Positions 44,961 to 55,766 of a stretch of DNA of 64,000 nt are shown here, piece after piece. Source of the stretch: Halocatena pleomorpha (lineage in GTDB: Archaea > Halobacteriota > Halobacteria > Halobacteriales > Haloarculaceae). Both the position numbers and the translations under genes were made by a program. Numbering within the stretch: position 1 is the first letter of the stretch; each line of letters begins with the position of its first letter. The notes below the pieces were generated by a model. The model saw nothing but the letters and a program-made list of their open reading frames with translations, was not told the DNA's origin and ran no database searches. The DNA is taken from positions 62,001 through 126,000 of the forward strand of contig NZ_RRCH01000014.1 of the NCBI RefSeq assembly GCF_003862495.1. The letters are read 5' to 3'.

Positions 44961-44979
44961 GCGGTGTACGGCCGTATAC
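44961..44979. promoter_or_regulatory. Operator-like repeat, copy 2
   Basis: GCGGTGTACNNCCGTATAC, starting at 44961, 63 nt before ATG 45043 of the ABC ATPase gene. A TTTAATAC box lies between them at 45011-45018. Confidence 0.5.
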
Positions 44980-45042
44980 TGACGATATATGGTGAAAACA
45001 GTCCTCCCCCTTTAATACAGTCCCATCGGCACACCCAGTTGG

Positions 45043-45990
45043 ATGACTGCAATCGAATTGAGAGGAATAACGAAGCAGTATGGTGACGTGACTGCTGTTG
45101 ACGAGCTTGATCTCGTCGTAGAGGACGGCACCGTCTTCGGCTTTCTTGGCCCGAACGGCGCGGGAAAGTCAACTGTGATCAATTGCATACTCGATTATAT
45201 CCGACCCACTGACGGACAGATCTCCGTGTTGGGTTATGACGCCCAAGCCGAATCGCAGGCTATCTGCCAGCGCACGGGCGTTCTACCGGAGGGGTTCGAC
45301 GTGTACGATCGCTTGACCGGTCGCCAACACCTCCAGTTCGTCATCGATTCGGCCGAGGCGAACGACGATCCTGAAACGATCGCTGAGCGCGTCGGCATTG
45401 GTGACGCCATTGACCGCCGGGCTGGCGGGTATTCGAAGGGCATGCAACAACGACTCATGTTGGGTACCACCCTCGTTGGCCAGCCCGAGCTGTTGATTCT
45501 CGACGAGCCGTTGTCGGGACTTGATCCGGAGGGAGTCCGCACGATGCGCGCGATCGTTCGTGAAGAGGTTGACCAGGGCGCAACCGTCTTCTTTTCGAGT
45601 CACATCCTTGAACAAGTCGAGGCCGTCTGTGACCGCGTGGGTATTCTTCAGGACGGAGCACTCATTGCTGAAGATACCGTTGCCGGCTTACGCGAGACCA
45701 CTGAAGCCGAGACGACCCTCACTGTCGAGGTTGATCAGGTACCCGAGTCAGCGCTCCCGGCCCTCCGTGCATTGGATGCTGTCTCGACAGCCAGCGCCAC
45801 CAACACGACTGTGACGGTACACTGTGCGGACGCAGCGAAAACGACCGTCCTGAACGAACTCGAAGTGGCCGGTGCATCGGTCCAGGATTTCGATCTGACG
45901 ACAACCTCACTCGAAGACCTCTTTATGGCCTACACCGAGGGCAGTACCACATCGACGATACACGATCAGTCCAGCGAGGTGGCTGACTAA
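45043..45990 (+). CDS. ABC transporter ATP-binding protein (ABC-2 export type)
   Basis: A 315-aa cytoplasmic ATPase driving export. Walker A is GPNGAGKST, the Q-loop lies at QRTGVLPEGFDVYDRLTG, the signature motif is YSKGMQQRLMLGTTL, Walker B is LLILDEPLSGLDP, and the H-loop His lies in VFFSSHILEQVEAVCD. The C-terminal about 80 residues form the extra domain common in this group. It is the first gene of a three-gene operon (stop TAA overlaps the next ATG as TAATG). Promoter TTTAATAC at 45011-45018. Confidence 0.94.
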   Translation: MTAIELRGITKQYGDVTAVDELDLVVEDGTVFGFLGPNGAGKSTVINCILDYIRPTDGQISVLGYDAQAESQAICQRTGVLPEGFDVYDRLTGRQHLQFVIDSAEANDDPETIAERVGIGDAIDRRAGGYSKGMQQRLMLGTTLVGQPELLILDEPLSGLDPEGVRTMRAIVREEVDQGATVFFSSHILEQVEAVCDRVGILQDGALIAEDTVAGLRETTEAETTLTVEVDQVPESALPALRALDAVSTASATNTTVTVHCADAAKTTVLNELEVAGASVQDFDLTTTSLEDLFMAYTEGSTTSTIHDQSSEVAD

Positions 45991-46769
45991 TGAGTATACA
46001 ACTAGTCGCGAAAAAGGAGTTTCAGGACGCCATCCGATCGCGGCTGCTGTTGCTCGTGGCGAGCCTGTTTACGGCGTTTCTGGCCTTCTATACGTATTAT
46101 AAGTTTGCGATGGTCACTCCAGCTGAGCCCGCCGTGGTGGCTGACCTGTATCGGGCCGTCGCCAGCGTCGTCGCAGTCGTGGGAACGCTCCTAGGGTACA
46201 ACGCGATCGTGGGCGAGCGCGAGTCAGGCAGTTTAAAATTCCTGCTCGCACAGCCCCACACGCGCCGGGATGTCGTCATCGGCAAATTCCTCGGCCGAGC
46301 AGCCGCCGTTACGGTAACAGTCGGCATCGCGTTCGCCGTCCTCAGCGTCCACTATGCCGTACTGGTTGAGGCGTCGCCGTCAGTCATAGCCTACGCGCGC
46401 TTCGGCGGCAAAATACTGGTGCTCGGCGTGGTCTTCGTCGCCATTGCAGTTGCGTTTTCGGCGGCGGTTCGCTCTACGACTGTTGCGACGTGGGGCGCGG
46501 TGTGGCTCGCGTTCCTGTTCGCGTTCGTCTGGGACTCGGTGCTCGCGGTGATCAAAACGTTCCTGTTCACGTCTCAAACCCTTCCACCGTGGTACTATCT
46601 CGTTGCACGGTTCAATCCGAAATTCACACTCGTTCACATCGACGCGACCGCGCTCGACACGACCCCATTCTATCTGGAGGCATGGTTTGGGGGCGTGATT
46701 CTAGCTGGCTGGCTCCTCGTGCCGCTCGGAGTGGCATATCTGCGGTTCCAGCGGGGTGATCTGGTATGA
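45990..46769 (+). CDS. ABC-2 type transporter permease
   Basis: A 259-aa membrane protein with about six helices: LLLLVASLFTAFLAFYTY, VASVVAVVGTLLGYNAIVGERESGSLKFLLAQPHTRRDVVIGKFLGRAAAVTVTVGIAFAVL, ILVLGVVFVAIAVAFSAAVR and ILAGWLLVPLGVAYLRFQ. The ERESGSLKFLLAQPHTRRDVVIGKF segment is the coupling helix motif typical of ABC-2/NosY permeases. It overlaps the ATPase gene by 1 nt and the next gene by 4 nt. Confidence 0.93.
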   Translation: MSIQLVAKKEFQDAIRSRLLLLVASLFTAFLAFYTYYKFAMVTPAEPAVVADLYRAVASVVAVVGTLLGYNAIVGERESGSLKFLLAQPHTRRDVVIGKFLGRAAAVTVTVGIAFAVLSVHYAVLVEASPSVIAYARFGGKILVLGVVFVAIAVAFSAAVRSTTVATWGAVWLAFLFAFVWDSVLAVIKTFLFTSQTLPPWYYLVARFNPKFTLVHIDATALDTTPFYLEAWFGGVILAGWLLVPLGVAYLRFQRGDLV

Positions 46770-47269
46770 ACCGTCGCCACCGCGCCGTTATTGCGGTGCT
46801 CATCGCTGTCCCACTGTTCGTGACTCCCCTCGTCTCCCCGGTCCCGAACTACGACGCCCACATAGAGATGGGGGTGCATCAGGAACCCGTTAATCAGTCC
46901 GCTAGTGAGACGGGACAACAACAGGTCGGAGACGCACCAACAGTGCGCTACCAGAACCTCTCAGCACCTGGCCAACGCTTGTTCGATAGCGGATACAACG
47001 ACACCGTCTGGAGCGGCATCCTGATGGAGGATGCCCCAACCGTCCCGCTGGACGAAGCGCCCGAGCCGTGGGCTACGCTCGTTCCTACTAGGTCAAAGGG
47101 TGCGACAACTGTTTACGTCCACAGAGACGGACACTACTATGAAACGGTACTCCATCGATTCACACCAAAACCGTCCCTGCCAGCGTTCGGACTGCGGCTA
47201 GGATCACTCCTTGGGGCCATTGGCTTTGGAACACTCGCGGGATACTTCGGTCTCGCTTCCGAAGACTGA
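46766..47269 (+). CDS. Membrane protein of the ABC operon, unknown
   Basis: A 167-aa protein with an N-terminal hydrophobic helix (AVIAVLIAVPLFVTPLVSPVPN), an external middle part with VWSGILMEDAPTVPLDE and a C-terminal helix (GSLLGAIGFGTLAGYFGLAS). It starts in a 4-nt overlap (ATGA) with the permease stop, so it belongs to the exporter operon as an accessory subunit. No family recognised. Confidence 0.7.
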   Translation: MNRRHRAVIAVLIAVPLFVTPLVSPVPNYDAHIEMGVHQEPVNQSASETGQQQVGDAPTVRYQNLSAPGQRLFDSGYNDTVWSGILMEDAPTVPLDEAPEPWATLVPTRSKGATTVYVHRDGHYYETVLHRFTPKPSLPAFGLRLGSLLGAIGFGTLAGYFGLASED

Positions 47270-49031
47270 CAGCGGTTAGCAACCCGAAAGGAAGGGCGTT
47301 CTCAGCGACACGAGAAAGCGCGTCTCAGCCCATCACCGCCTGCTGCGCTAGACGCCGACAGCAACAGCACGTCGGATCAGTGTATCGGTGGCACGGGCAT
47401 GATCACCACTAAATCGAATCTGGGACAGTATTGTGTTAGCATGTAGTTAGCAAATGAGGAGCCATTCGACAGCAATGCGTCTCCGATAACGCGCTCACCT
47501 CGTGCTCACCCCCCGACGGTGTAGCGGAGCCGTGTCGTACTACTCGGTAGCCTGCCGCTCGCTATCAGACAGCTGGGGGAGGAATTCTGCGGTCCCGGCA
47601 GAAAAATAGATCACTCGGGAGCTGCGTGAACCAGTTCAAACTCAAAAAATAATGCTAATACATAATGCGACACAATCACTCATATAGTATTTTTGATTGA
47701 TTATAAACTATCAAGGATAGAATATCTACAGTAATTAGTATTAGCAGAAAGATAAGATCAGGAGTGTGCGTCTATACGAAGCAATTATGATTTGATCTAG
47801 ATATACAAGGTGTAATACCGGTGTCTAGTTTGAATCGTGAGGTTAATTGTTCCCTGATCAGTACCATAGAACAGCTACCACATAACAACATAACCACATA
47901 CCTATGCAGCTGCCTGTTTAGTTTGAAGAAACCTTCATTACTGATATTCGTCAAGTAGTTCCGATATGTGCTCCTTCGAGAGATTGATGCAGACGACAGT
48001 ACGGGCTACGATTCTCTCTGCGATATCGCGGACTCGTTCAAGAAGCACTGAGACAACGCACCGACCTCGACGGAGACAGCGGGTGTACACTGTGGCTTGG
48101 TAACAGCAAATCCATCATTCTCATCAATGCGGACCAGACCAGTGACGACAGAGAAGAATTACACCCGTACGAGTGTAATGGAAACGATCGGATCCGCTCA
48201 ATCAGTGCTACCCGGCTTTCAGGCCGATGGCGGTCATCATATCGACACAACACCAAAAATTTGCTTCGAAACACACGGAGTAGTCTTCTACGCCGTTCAC
48301 AACACGTTTGTACCGAACAGCCATCACCTTTCGATAGGGTGAATCCTGTTCCGCGAAGCGTTTCCTGCTGGCAGCGCATCTCTAAGTAGTACAGCGGGTC
48401 GCTTGAACGACGGCCGATGATCGTGGTTTGAACACCGTTCTTTCTCGGTTGCTATCGATCATTCTGTGGTGGAGAACACTTTCTCCCCGAGATCGCACCG
48501 CAACTGGCACGTCCGTTGGAAATATCGTGATAAATGCGCGAATACACCCTAACCAATATAAATAATCTATTAGGAGTGTCGTGTTACAGTGCTGGAGTTC
48601 TATCGAGGACACACCCGTAGCCCTGCACTGAGTGGTGTTTGAATAGCGTCCCTCTGCCTTCGTTTGTTCTACACGTTAGAACACTACCGATAAAGCGATA
48701 TTTAACACGATATTTGATGTGATATGCTTGGATGATCTACCGTCAGAAAATACCTCTGCATAACTACCTGAAAACACACCGTTCATTCTCCAATAGGGAA
48801 CGGACGGTACAGGCGAGTAGATTGATTCTCTGCACAGCTCACGCGTCACCCCCGATAGCTGTCGCGTCCGAGATCAAGGCTGATCGAAGGGATGGGGACA
48901 ACACAGAGTAGCCGAGAAACAGCCCTGCTGATCAGCAATGCAATTAACAAAGATGTTGTGCGTAAAACATATAAATCCATAATATTTATTAGTTACCATG
49001 TCTATTGTTGGATTGGAGGGGATGTATATGC
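47270..49031. other. 1.76 kb region without a supported gene
   Basis: Contains three short open frames with no family resemblance (e.g. 48097-48342, 48382-48612), an A/T-rich run near 47640-47760, and further A/T-rich stretches at 48500-48700 and 48960-48995. It has no recognisable insertion sequence, tRNA or terminal repeats. Its position directly left of two GH11 genes unusual for archaea suggests a decayed or transferred flank. The GH11 promoter (AATATTTATT, about 48981-48990) is at its right end. Confidence 0.45.
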
Positions 49032-50054
49032 ATGCAAGACGATAGCAAACCACAATCATCTAGTGGAACAGAGAGACGAATAGCAACAAGCAAAATCGGC
49101 AGACGTGGCTACATGAAGGCAGTTTCGGCCGCCGTGGCGACTGGGTTCGGCGTCGGAGCCGTAACGAGCCCAGCCGCGGCTGCCATCACGGAGAACCAGA
49201 CCGGCAACGATGGCGGATACTTCTACTCGTTCTGGACCAACGACCAGGGGTCGGTCTCCATGACGTTGGGGAACGGGGGGAACTACAGCGTCGAATGGAA
49301 CGACACGGGGAACTTCGTCTGCGGTAAAGGCTGGGAAACCGGCGGCCGCAGAAACGTGACCTACTCCGGTTCGTTCAACCCGTCGGGCAACTCGTACCTG
49401 TGTCTGTACGGTTGGACGACGGACCCGCTAGTCGAGTACTACATCCTCGACAACTGGGGTAGCTACCGGCCTGAACACGACTACAAGGGCACCGTCACGA
49501 GCGACGGGGAGACGTACGACATTTACGAGTCGCTGCGGGAAAACGCCCCTTCCATCATAGGCGAGGCAACGTTCCCACAGTACTGGAGCATCCGACAGTC
49601 AAGGCGGACTGGCGGTACCATCACCGCCGGTAACCACTTCGATGCGTGGATCAGTAATGGCATGGACATGGGTAGCCACGACTACCAGATCCTCGCCACC
49701 GAGGGGTACCAGAGCAGTGGAAGCTCCAACATCACGGTCGGTGACTCCGGCGGCGGAGGCGGTGGCGGTGATGACGACAACGGAGGCGGTAGTCCCGGAA
49801 ACCTGATCGCGGAGATCGACCCCAGTACGACATCGGCGTCGATCGGTGAGCTGATCCAGTTCAATGTCAACAACACTGCCGACTCAGGCAACTGGATCAA
49901 TTCCCTTGAGTGGGACCTCGGCAACGGAACGACCGCGACCGGTTGGTACACGGACGAACGGTACCAGTCGGCAGGGACCTACACTGTCACACTCACTGCC
50001 ACCAACAACAACGGCGATACGACAACTGACTCGGTCGACATCACGATCTCGTAA
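49032..50054 (+). CDS. Exported GH11 endo-1,4-beta-xylanase with C-terminal PKD-like domain
   Basis: Secreted xylanase cutting the xylan main chain. Domains from ATG 49032: Tat signal ([20 protein letters not shown]), GH11 catalytic domain (about 50-240), a Gly/Asp-rich linker and a PKD-like domain (about 258-340, [25 protein letters not shown]). Catalytic residues follow GH11 enzymes: nucleophile in DPLVEYYI (E135) and acid/base in [12 protein letters not shown] (E224). A GGAGG at 49015-49019 lies 12 nt before the ATG. A second copy follows 144 nt downstream, with near-identical signal and catalytic blocks but another C-terminal module. GH11 is rare in archaea and common in bacteria and fungi, suggesting transfer. 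Confidence 0.94.
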   Translation: MQDDSKPQSSSGTERRIATSKIGRRGYMKAVSAAVATGFGVGAVTSPAAAAITENQTGNDGGYFYSFWTNDQGSVSMTLGNGGNYSVEWNDTGNFVCGKGWETGGRRNVTYSGSFNPSGNSYLCLYGWTTDPLVEYYILDNWGSYRPEHDYKGTVTSDGETYDIYESLRENAPSIIGEATFPQYWSIRQSRRTGGTITAGNHFDAWISNGMDMGSHDYQILATEGYQSSGSSNITVGDSGGGGGGGDDDNGGGSPGNLIAEIDPSTTSASIGELIQFNVNNTADSGNWINSLEWDLGNGTTATGWYTDERYQSAGTYTVTLTATNNNGDTTTDSVDITIS

Positions 50055-50198
50055 GCCAGTGCGTAGACACCAGATTCATCCACTCTCGGCTTTGCCGGGT
50101 CTCTGTGGTAGCTCCGGTGACAGTATGGATGAGGGAATGCCGCCGACAAACACCTTGCAACGCTCACACAACAACGAAGCGATACGATTCACACAACC

Positions 50199-51455
50199 AT
50201 GACGAACGACAAACGCGATAACGAGGATACACCGAAGAAACGCAACGATCCCGCTGCGATGGCGGAGAACTTGACCGACGACGAGACAAACAACGATCAG
50301 TCGACTGAATACGATGAGGGGGTTTTGGATTCGATCGGACGTCGTGACTACATGAAGGCGGTTTCGGCCGCCGTGGCGACTGGGTTCGGCGTCGGAACCA
50401 TGACAGGATCGGCCGCAGCTGCCATCACGCAGAACCAGACCGGCAACGATGGCGGATACTTCTACTCGTTCTGGACCGACGCGCAAGGAACCGTCTCCAT
50501 GACATTGGGTAGCGGGGGGAACTACAGCACCGAATGGAGCGACACGGGGAACTTCGTCTGCGGCAAAGGCTGGGAGACCGGTGGCCGCAGGAACGTGGCT
50601 TACTCGGGTTCGTTTAATCCGTCCGGTAACGCCTACTTGTGTCTGTACGGTTGGACGACGGACCCGCTAGTCGAGTATTATATTATTGAGAACTGGGGTA
50701 GCTACCGACCCACTGGAAATTTCAAGGGTACCGTTAACAGTGATGGCGGCACGTACGATATCTATCAGACGGAGCGCGTCAATAAGCCCTCCATCATAGG
50801 CGAGGCAACCTTCCCACAGTACTGGAGCGTCCGGCAGTCGAGGCGGACAGGTGGTACCATCACCACCGGTAATCACTTCGACGCCTGGGCCAGTAACGGC
50901 ATGGACATGGGCAACCACGACTACCAGATCCTCGCCACCGAGGGGTACCAGAGCAGTGGAAGCTCCAACGTCACGGTCGGTGACTCCGGCGGTGGCGGCG
51001 GAGGCGGTGGTGGTGGCGGTGGCGGTTCCGTCCCGAACGGTACCTACCGCATTACCAACGTCAACAGCGGGAAAGTGCTCGACGTGGCGAATTCGTCCAC
51101 TCAGGACGGTGCCAATGTCCAGCAGTACTCCTACGGTGGCGGTTCGAACCAGCAGTGGAACGTCGAAAGCACTGGGAGCGGCTACCGCATCGCTAACGTT
51201 AACAGCGGGAAAGTGCTCGACGTGGCGAACTCGTCGACTGGGGACGGTGCCAACGTCCAGCAGTACTCGGACGGCGGCGGCAACAACCAGCGCTTCGAAC
51301 TCCACGACCAAGGCGGCGGCGAGTACCACATCCAGCCGGTCCACAGCGACAAGGCCGTCGACGTGGCGAATTCGTCGACTTCAGACGGGTCAAACGTTCA
51401 ACAGTGGTCCTGGGACAGCAACAGCGATCAGCTCTGGACGTTCGACTCGGTTTGA
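50199..51455 (+). CDS. Exported GH11 endo-1,4-beta-xylanase with ricin-type (CBM13) lectin domain
   Basis: Tandem paralogue of the preceding xylanase, 418 aa. It has a hydrophilic N-terminal extension of about 45 residues before the Tat signal ([20 protein letters not shown]), a GH11 domain with nucleophile DPLVEYYI (E159) and acid/base [12 protein letters not shown] (E248), a pure glycine linker of about 12 residues, then a beta-trefoil with QQW, QRF and QLW repeats (about 285-418). The lectin should dock the enzyme on polysaccharide. It resembles the trefoil on the GH43 at 5.0-6.6 kb. Shared identical DNA blocks with the first copy suggest recent duplication or gene conversion; the C-termini were swapped. 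Confidence 0.94.
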   Translation: MTNDKRDNEDTPKKRNDPAAMAENLTDDETNNDQSTEYDEGVLDSIGRRDYMKAVSAAVATGFGVGTMTGSAAAAITQNQTGNDGGYFYSFWTDAQGTVSMTLGSGGNYSTEWSDTGNFVCGKGWETGGRRNVAYSGSFNPSGNAYLCLYGWTTDPLVEYYIIENWGSYRPTGNFKGTVNSDGGTYDIYQTERVNKPSIIGEATFPQYWSVRQSRRTGGTITTGNHFDAWASNGMDMGNHDYQILATEGYQSSGSSNVTVGDSGGGGGGGGGGGGGSVPNGTYRITNVNSGKVLDVANSSTQDGANVQQYSYGGGSNQQWNVESTGSGYRIANVNSGKVLDVANSSTGDGANVQQYSDGGGNNQRFELHDQGGGEYHIQPVHSDKAVDVANSSTSDGSNVQQWSWDSNSDQLWTFDSV

Positions 51456-52133
51456 CCGCTACCGGCGACAGGGGACGCTCCGAAGGATGAGCCGTAGGAA
51501 GTCGAGTGACCGCCACTAAGTGCCGGCAGACACACCAACGGACCAGTCCGACACAGTTACGTCGGCTACCGTCGAGGCGGTCAGCAGCCCTTCGTAGCAC
51601 GCTTGGAAATTGCTACTAGCGGAAGAGACCCACTCTGCATTATGAAACGCTAGTTACTAAGCCTCGGTCATATCGAACTCCGTTACTGCTGCTTGCTGGA
51701 GAGCAAAGGAGTCGCTTGAAATGAAAAACCTACGATAATACTCATACCGATCACCAAATATATATGTGATAGTAATAACTGCCAATTCGACACTATTCAT
51801 ATACGCTGTAATACACACTGTGTTTCCCATCAAGTGATACACGAGCAATGAGAAGAATAGTAAAGAATACAAATACACACCTCTGAAAACCAATACATTA
51901 TTCAGATACATGATAAGATAGATAGAAGAGAATTATACCACAATAGACACCAACGAGAGTTGTAGTGTCTATTCAGAATTGTTGTAAAATTTAAAGATAT
52001 AATAAAAATTTATTATAAAATATTACTTAAGAAGTAATAATAAGACGCCAGACAGAGCATAGTTCAGCTTTGATAACATTTGTACATTCTAGAAGCTATC
52101 TTTAATAATCTCGTGGGAGAAGTGTATAAATAG
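51456..52133. other. A/T-rich intergenic region
   Basis: The region from about 51700 to 52070 is strongly A/T-rich. A hydrophobic minus-strand frame at 51657-51911 looks like a by-product of A/T content. The catalase promoter lies at 52101-52108. Confidence 0.4.
52101..52108 (+). promoter_or_regulatory. TATA-like box of the catalase gene
   Basis: TTTAATAA about 29 nt upstream of ATG 52134; a second box-like GTATAAATAG adjoins the start itself. Confidence 0.5.
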
Positions 52134-54404
52134 ATGGCTGACGACCAGACCGACAACGACGGCGACGGAATCGGCGAGGAGACGACGAAGCACAGAGCAA
52201 CCACCGAAGAGGGAGGAGGAATCGACAAAAGCGAGGAGTTACACGGAACCGGTAACGACGCCCGCGAACACCTCAGCGAGGACAGCAAACAAGAGCAACT
52301 CCATGAGATGCGCGAGGATCACATGGGCGAATACCTAACGACGGATCAGGGGGTGCGCGTCAACCACACTGACGACTCGCTCAAAGCCGGCGAGCGTGGC
52401 CCGACCCTGATGGAGGATTTCCATTTCAGGGAGAAGATGACGCAGTTTGACCACGAATCAATTCCCGAACGCGTAGTTCATGCCCGCGGAACCGGCGCCC
52501 ACGGGTATTATCAGCCCTACGAGGATCCGGATCTGGGGGAGTACGACGACATCTCGGAGCTAACGAAGGCGAAGTTCCTGACTGATCCAGACCGGAAAAC
52601 ACCGGTTTTCACGCGGTTTTCGACGGTCGTGGGATCAAGAGGATCGAGCGACACGGTCCGAGATGTCCGAGGATTCGCCACGAAATTCTACACCGAGGAG
52701 GGAAATTACGATCTCGTTGGGAACAACATGCCGATCTTCTTCATCCACGACGCGATCAAATTTCCAGACTTGATCCACGCGGTCAAACCCGAACCGAAGA
52801 GCTCCACTCCACAAGCCGCAACGGCCCACGACACGTTCTGGGATTTTGCCTCACTCACTCCCGAGATAACGCATATGTTGATGTGGGTGCTTTCCGATCG
52901 CGCCCTACCGCGTGCCTACCGCATGATGCAGGGCTTTGGCGTCCACACGTTCCGGTTCATCAACGAGGAAGGTGATTCCCGGTTCGTGAAATTCCACTGG
53001 CTCCCCAAATACGGTACCCACTCGTTGGTGTGGGACGAGACGACGAAACTCTGGGGCAAAGCATCCGATTTCAACCGTGCAGGCCTTTACAACGCGATCG
53101 AGAGCGGGAACTATCCGGAGTGGGAGCTCGGTATCCAGATCGTTGAGGAGGACGACGCGGACCAGTTCGATTTCGATCTACTCGATCCGACAAAGATCAT
53201 CCCAGAAGAGGACGTTCCCGTCCGGCGCATCGGCAAGCTCGTGCTCAACGAAACCGTCGATAACTTCTTTGCCGAAACCGAACAGGTGGCGTTCCACCCT
53301 GGCAACGTTGTACCGGGGATCGACTTCACGAACGATCCCCTCTTGCAAGGTCGACTGTTCTCCTATCAGGATACACAGTTAAATCGATTCGGGAGCGCAA
53401 ACTGGGATGAAGTTCCGATCAACCGGCCGCTCGCAAAACGCCACACCAATCAGCGCGCCGGATTCATGCGCCAAACCATCAATAAAGGAAGAACGTCCTA
53501 CTCACCGAACTCCTTAGAGGACGATTATCCCAGAGAGGCAACTGAAGAAGAGGGCGGGTACGTTCATCACGCCGAAAAGGTCAAGGGCAAAAAGATCCGT
53601 AGTCGAAGCGAGAGCTTCCGTAACCACTTCAGTCAGGCAAAACTGTTCTGGAACAGCATGTCTGACCCAGAGAAACAGCATCTCGTGGAGGCAGCGCATT
53701 TCGAACTCGGAAATGTAGAGAACAGAGAAGTCCGGGAGCGTGTCATCTATGAGATCTTCAACAACGTTGATCACGAGTTTGCCGTTCGAGCTGCCGAAGG
53801 GATCGGCGTCGAACCGCCTGATGAACCCGGAACACACCACCCCGATCACGATAAAAGTTCACCAGCACTGAGTCAGGAGAACACGGTGATGGACACGATC
53901 GAATCGCGTCAGATCGCGGTTCTCGTGGATGACGGATTCGACGATGATCAGGTGGGCGAACTCAGATCAACACTCGAAGAACAGGGTGCACAAACGGCAA
54001 TCATCTCGAAGGTGCTCGGTGAAAAAACGGGCGCGAACGGAGATGTACTGATGGTCGACGAGAGCCACGTAATGGCCACCTCAGTCGTGTACGACGCGGT
54101 CTTCGTCCCCGGCGGCAGCAATAGCGTCGAGGCGATGAAAGAACAGAGCGAGCCCAGACATTTCATCGCTGAGGCATTCAAACACAAAAAGCCGATCGGT
54201 GCGCTCGGTGACGGGATCGATCTGCTCGAAACTGTAGACTTGCCAGACACGGCTGTTTCGGGGGACGGGGACGATCTCGTCGTGGAGCAGGGCGTCGTGA
54301 CAAAGCGATCGGGAGACGACATGGATAAATTTCTTGATGCCTTCAGCGAAGCGATCGCGGAACACCGCCACTGGGAGCGCAGTGTAGAGAGCGTGCGTGC
54401 GTAG
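52134..54404 (+). CDS. katE: HPII-type large-subunit monofunctional catalase (KatE)
   Basis: Heme catalase that decomposes hydrogen peroxide. It is 756 aa, the large clade-2 (HPII) type with a C-terminal DJ-1/PfpI-like domain. An acidic N-terminal tail (about 1-85) precedes the catalase core: catalytic His in [12 protein letters not shown] (H116), distal Asn in [11 protein letters not shown] (N199), proximal heme Tyr in [14 protein letters not shown] (Y411). The DJ-1 part is about 595-745 ([19 protein letters not shown]..., [11 protein letters not shown]), lacking a nucleophilic Cys as in HPII. Located near the start of the MDR gene. Confidence 0.96.
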   Translation: MADDQTDNDGDGIGEETTKHRATTEEGGGIDKSEELHGTGNDAREHLSEDSKQEQLHEMREDHMGEYLTTDQGVRVNHTDDSLKAGERGPTLMEDFHFREKMTQFDHESIPERVVHARGTGAHGYYQPYEDPDLGEYDDISELTKAKFLTDPDRKTPVFTRFSTVVGSRGSSDTVRDVRGFATKFYTEEGNYDLVGNNMPIFFIHDAIKFPDLIHAVKPEPKSSTPQAATAHDTFWDFASLTPEITHMLMWVLSDRALPRAYRMMQGFGVHTFRFINEEGDSRFVKFHWLPKYGTHSLVWDETTKLWGKASDFNRAGLYNAIESGNYPEWELGIQIVEEDDADQFDFDLLDPTKIIPEEDVPVRRIGKLVLNETVDNFFAETEQVAFHPGNVVPGIDFTNDPLLQGRLFSYQDTQLNRFGSANWDEVPINRPLAKRHTNQRAGFMRQTINKGRTSYSPNSLEDDYPREATEEEGGYVHHAEKVKGKKIRSRSESFRNHFSQAKLFWNSMSDPEKQHLVEAAHFELGNVENREVRERVIYEIFNNVDHEFAVRAAEGIGVEPPDEPGTHHPDHDKSSPALSQENTVMDTIESRQIAVLVDDGFDDDQVGELRSTLEEQGAQTAIISKVLGEKTGANGDVLMVDESHVMATSVVYDAVFVPGGSNSVEAMKEQSEPRHFIAEAFKHKKPIGALGDGIDLLETVDLPDTAVSGDGDDLVVEQGVVTKRSGDDMDKFLDAFSEAIAEHRHWERSVESVRA

Positions 54405-54595
54405 GTCAAAGACGACTTTCGATCCGTTTTTGGTGATCAAACAGATTTCGATGGGGATCCATTAATCACCGATGATTCATATAGGCAGGGAAACGCGTAT
54501 CCCGAACAATACAGTATCATATGCAATACAACTATACTCCAATGGAGTGACCTACTCGGAAGAACTAATCCGAATGCCACTCATTATTTGTTCGT

Positions 54596-55609
54596 ATGAA
54601 CGTTGCAGCGTTCACTGGATTCGGCGGGCCGGAAGACGTAGCTGTTCGAGAGATTGACACTCCTGGACCGGGCAACGGAGAGGCAATGATCGATGTACAC
54701 GCATGCGCGATCAATCGCCACGATCTCTGGATTCTCGAAGGCGATTCCGCAATGGTCGGGTCAGAGGAGCTCCCATTCGTTACCGGTCTGGATGTTGCGG
54801 GCGTCGTTAGAACCGTTGGGGACGGTGTTAAATCGGTTTCTGCCGGTGATCGTGTTGTGTTATGCCCGAATCAGACGTGCGGTGTCTGTCGGTTCTGTCG
54901 AGACGGTCCCGAAAACCTCTGTGAGCAGTTCAGTTTATTTCATGGCGGGCTTGCCGAGCACGCTGTCGTGAACGCTGACCGGCTCGTTACACTTCCTGAA
55001 AGCGTTGAGACGACTGCCGTCGCCGCTGTTCCCACCGCGTACATGACTGCGCTTCACATGCTTCGACGGGCCGACGTGGGACCGGGTGACCTCGTGTTGA
55101 TTCCCGGTGCCACGGGTGGTGTTGGCGTCGCCGCAACCCAACTCGTTGACGCCGTCGGTGCACGATCGATCGGCACCTCGACATCGGCGGCTAAACTCGA
55201 TCGGCTCTCGGGGATTGGGGCCGATTTTACCATTAAGGGAAACGATACAGAAACTATTGGGGATGCAGTTGCCAATATCGGTGCACCAGACGCAGTACTC
55301 AACCATCTCGGTGGCGAATACACCGAGATGGGGCTTAGCGTACTCCGACGCGGGGGACGGATGGTGATCTGTGGTCGTACAGCCGGTGGCCGCTCAGAGA
55401 TTGATATTCCAGAACTGTTTCTGGACCACAAGCACGTCATCGGCAGTACGATGGGAACACAGAAAGATCTCCAGACCCTCGTTCAGCTCCTTGCTGACGC
55501 TACGTTCGAACCCGTGATCGACGACGAATACGAGCTCTCTGACACGGATCAAGCGTTTGCAGACATGCAAAACCGCGACATCTTTGGGAAACTCGTTGTT
55601 CATCCGTGA
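54596..55609 (+). CDS. Zinc-type alcohol dehydrogenase-like (MDR) oxidoreductase
   Basis: A 337-aa medium-chain dehydrogenase. It has a GroES-like N-terminal part with INRHDLWILEGDSAM and a structural-zinc-type Cys cluster (CPNQTCGVCRFCRDGPENLC), and a nucleotide-binding part with IPGATGGVGVAATQL. The catalytic-zinc Cys expected in the N-terminal GxDxxG region is not clear (NRH in place of CHTD), so it may act as a quinone oxidoreductase-like member. It stands alone. Confidence 0.9.
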   Translation: MNVAAFTGFGGPEDVAVREIDTPGPGNGEAMIDVHACAINRHDLWILEGDSAMVGSEELPFVTGLDVAGVVRTVGDGVKSVSAGDRVVLCPNQTCGVCRFCRDGPENLCEQFSLFHGGLAEHAVVNADRLVTLPESVETTAVAAVPTAYMTALHMLRRADVGPGDLVLIPGATGGVGVAATQLVDAVGARSIGTSTSAAKLDRLSGIGADFTIKGNDTETIGDAVANIGAPDAVLNHLGGEYTEMGLSVLRRGGRMVICGRTAGGRSEIDIPELFLDHKHVIGSTMGTQKDLQTLVQLLADATFEPVIDDEYELSDTDQAFADMQNRDIFGKLVVHP

Positions 55610-55766
55610 CCGACAGCCGGCTACTGTCCGTATCGAACGAGATAGTCCCACTCAAAAAGTCTCGGTGAGCAGAGCGGACGACCTGCTTCCAAACCATATC
55701 ACTGCGGTACTCTGGATCGCTGCGCAGGTCCCTGCGTGCGTGGTGCACATGGGTACGACGCGGACG

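Noticed and set aside
51657-51911. Hydrophobic minus-strand frame after the second GH11
   Set aside because: Arises in strongly A/T-rich DNA with no promoter or family support.
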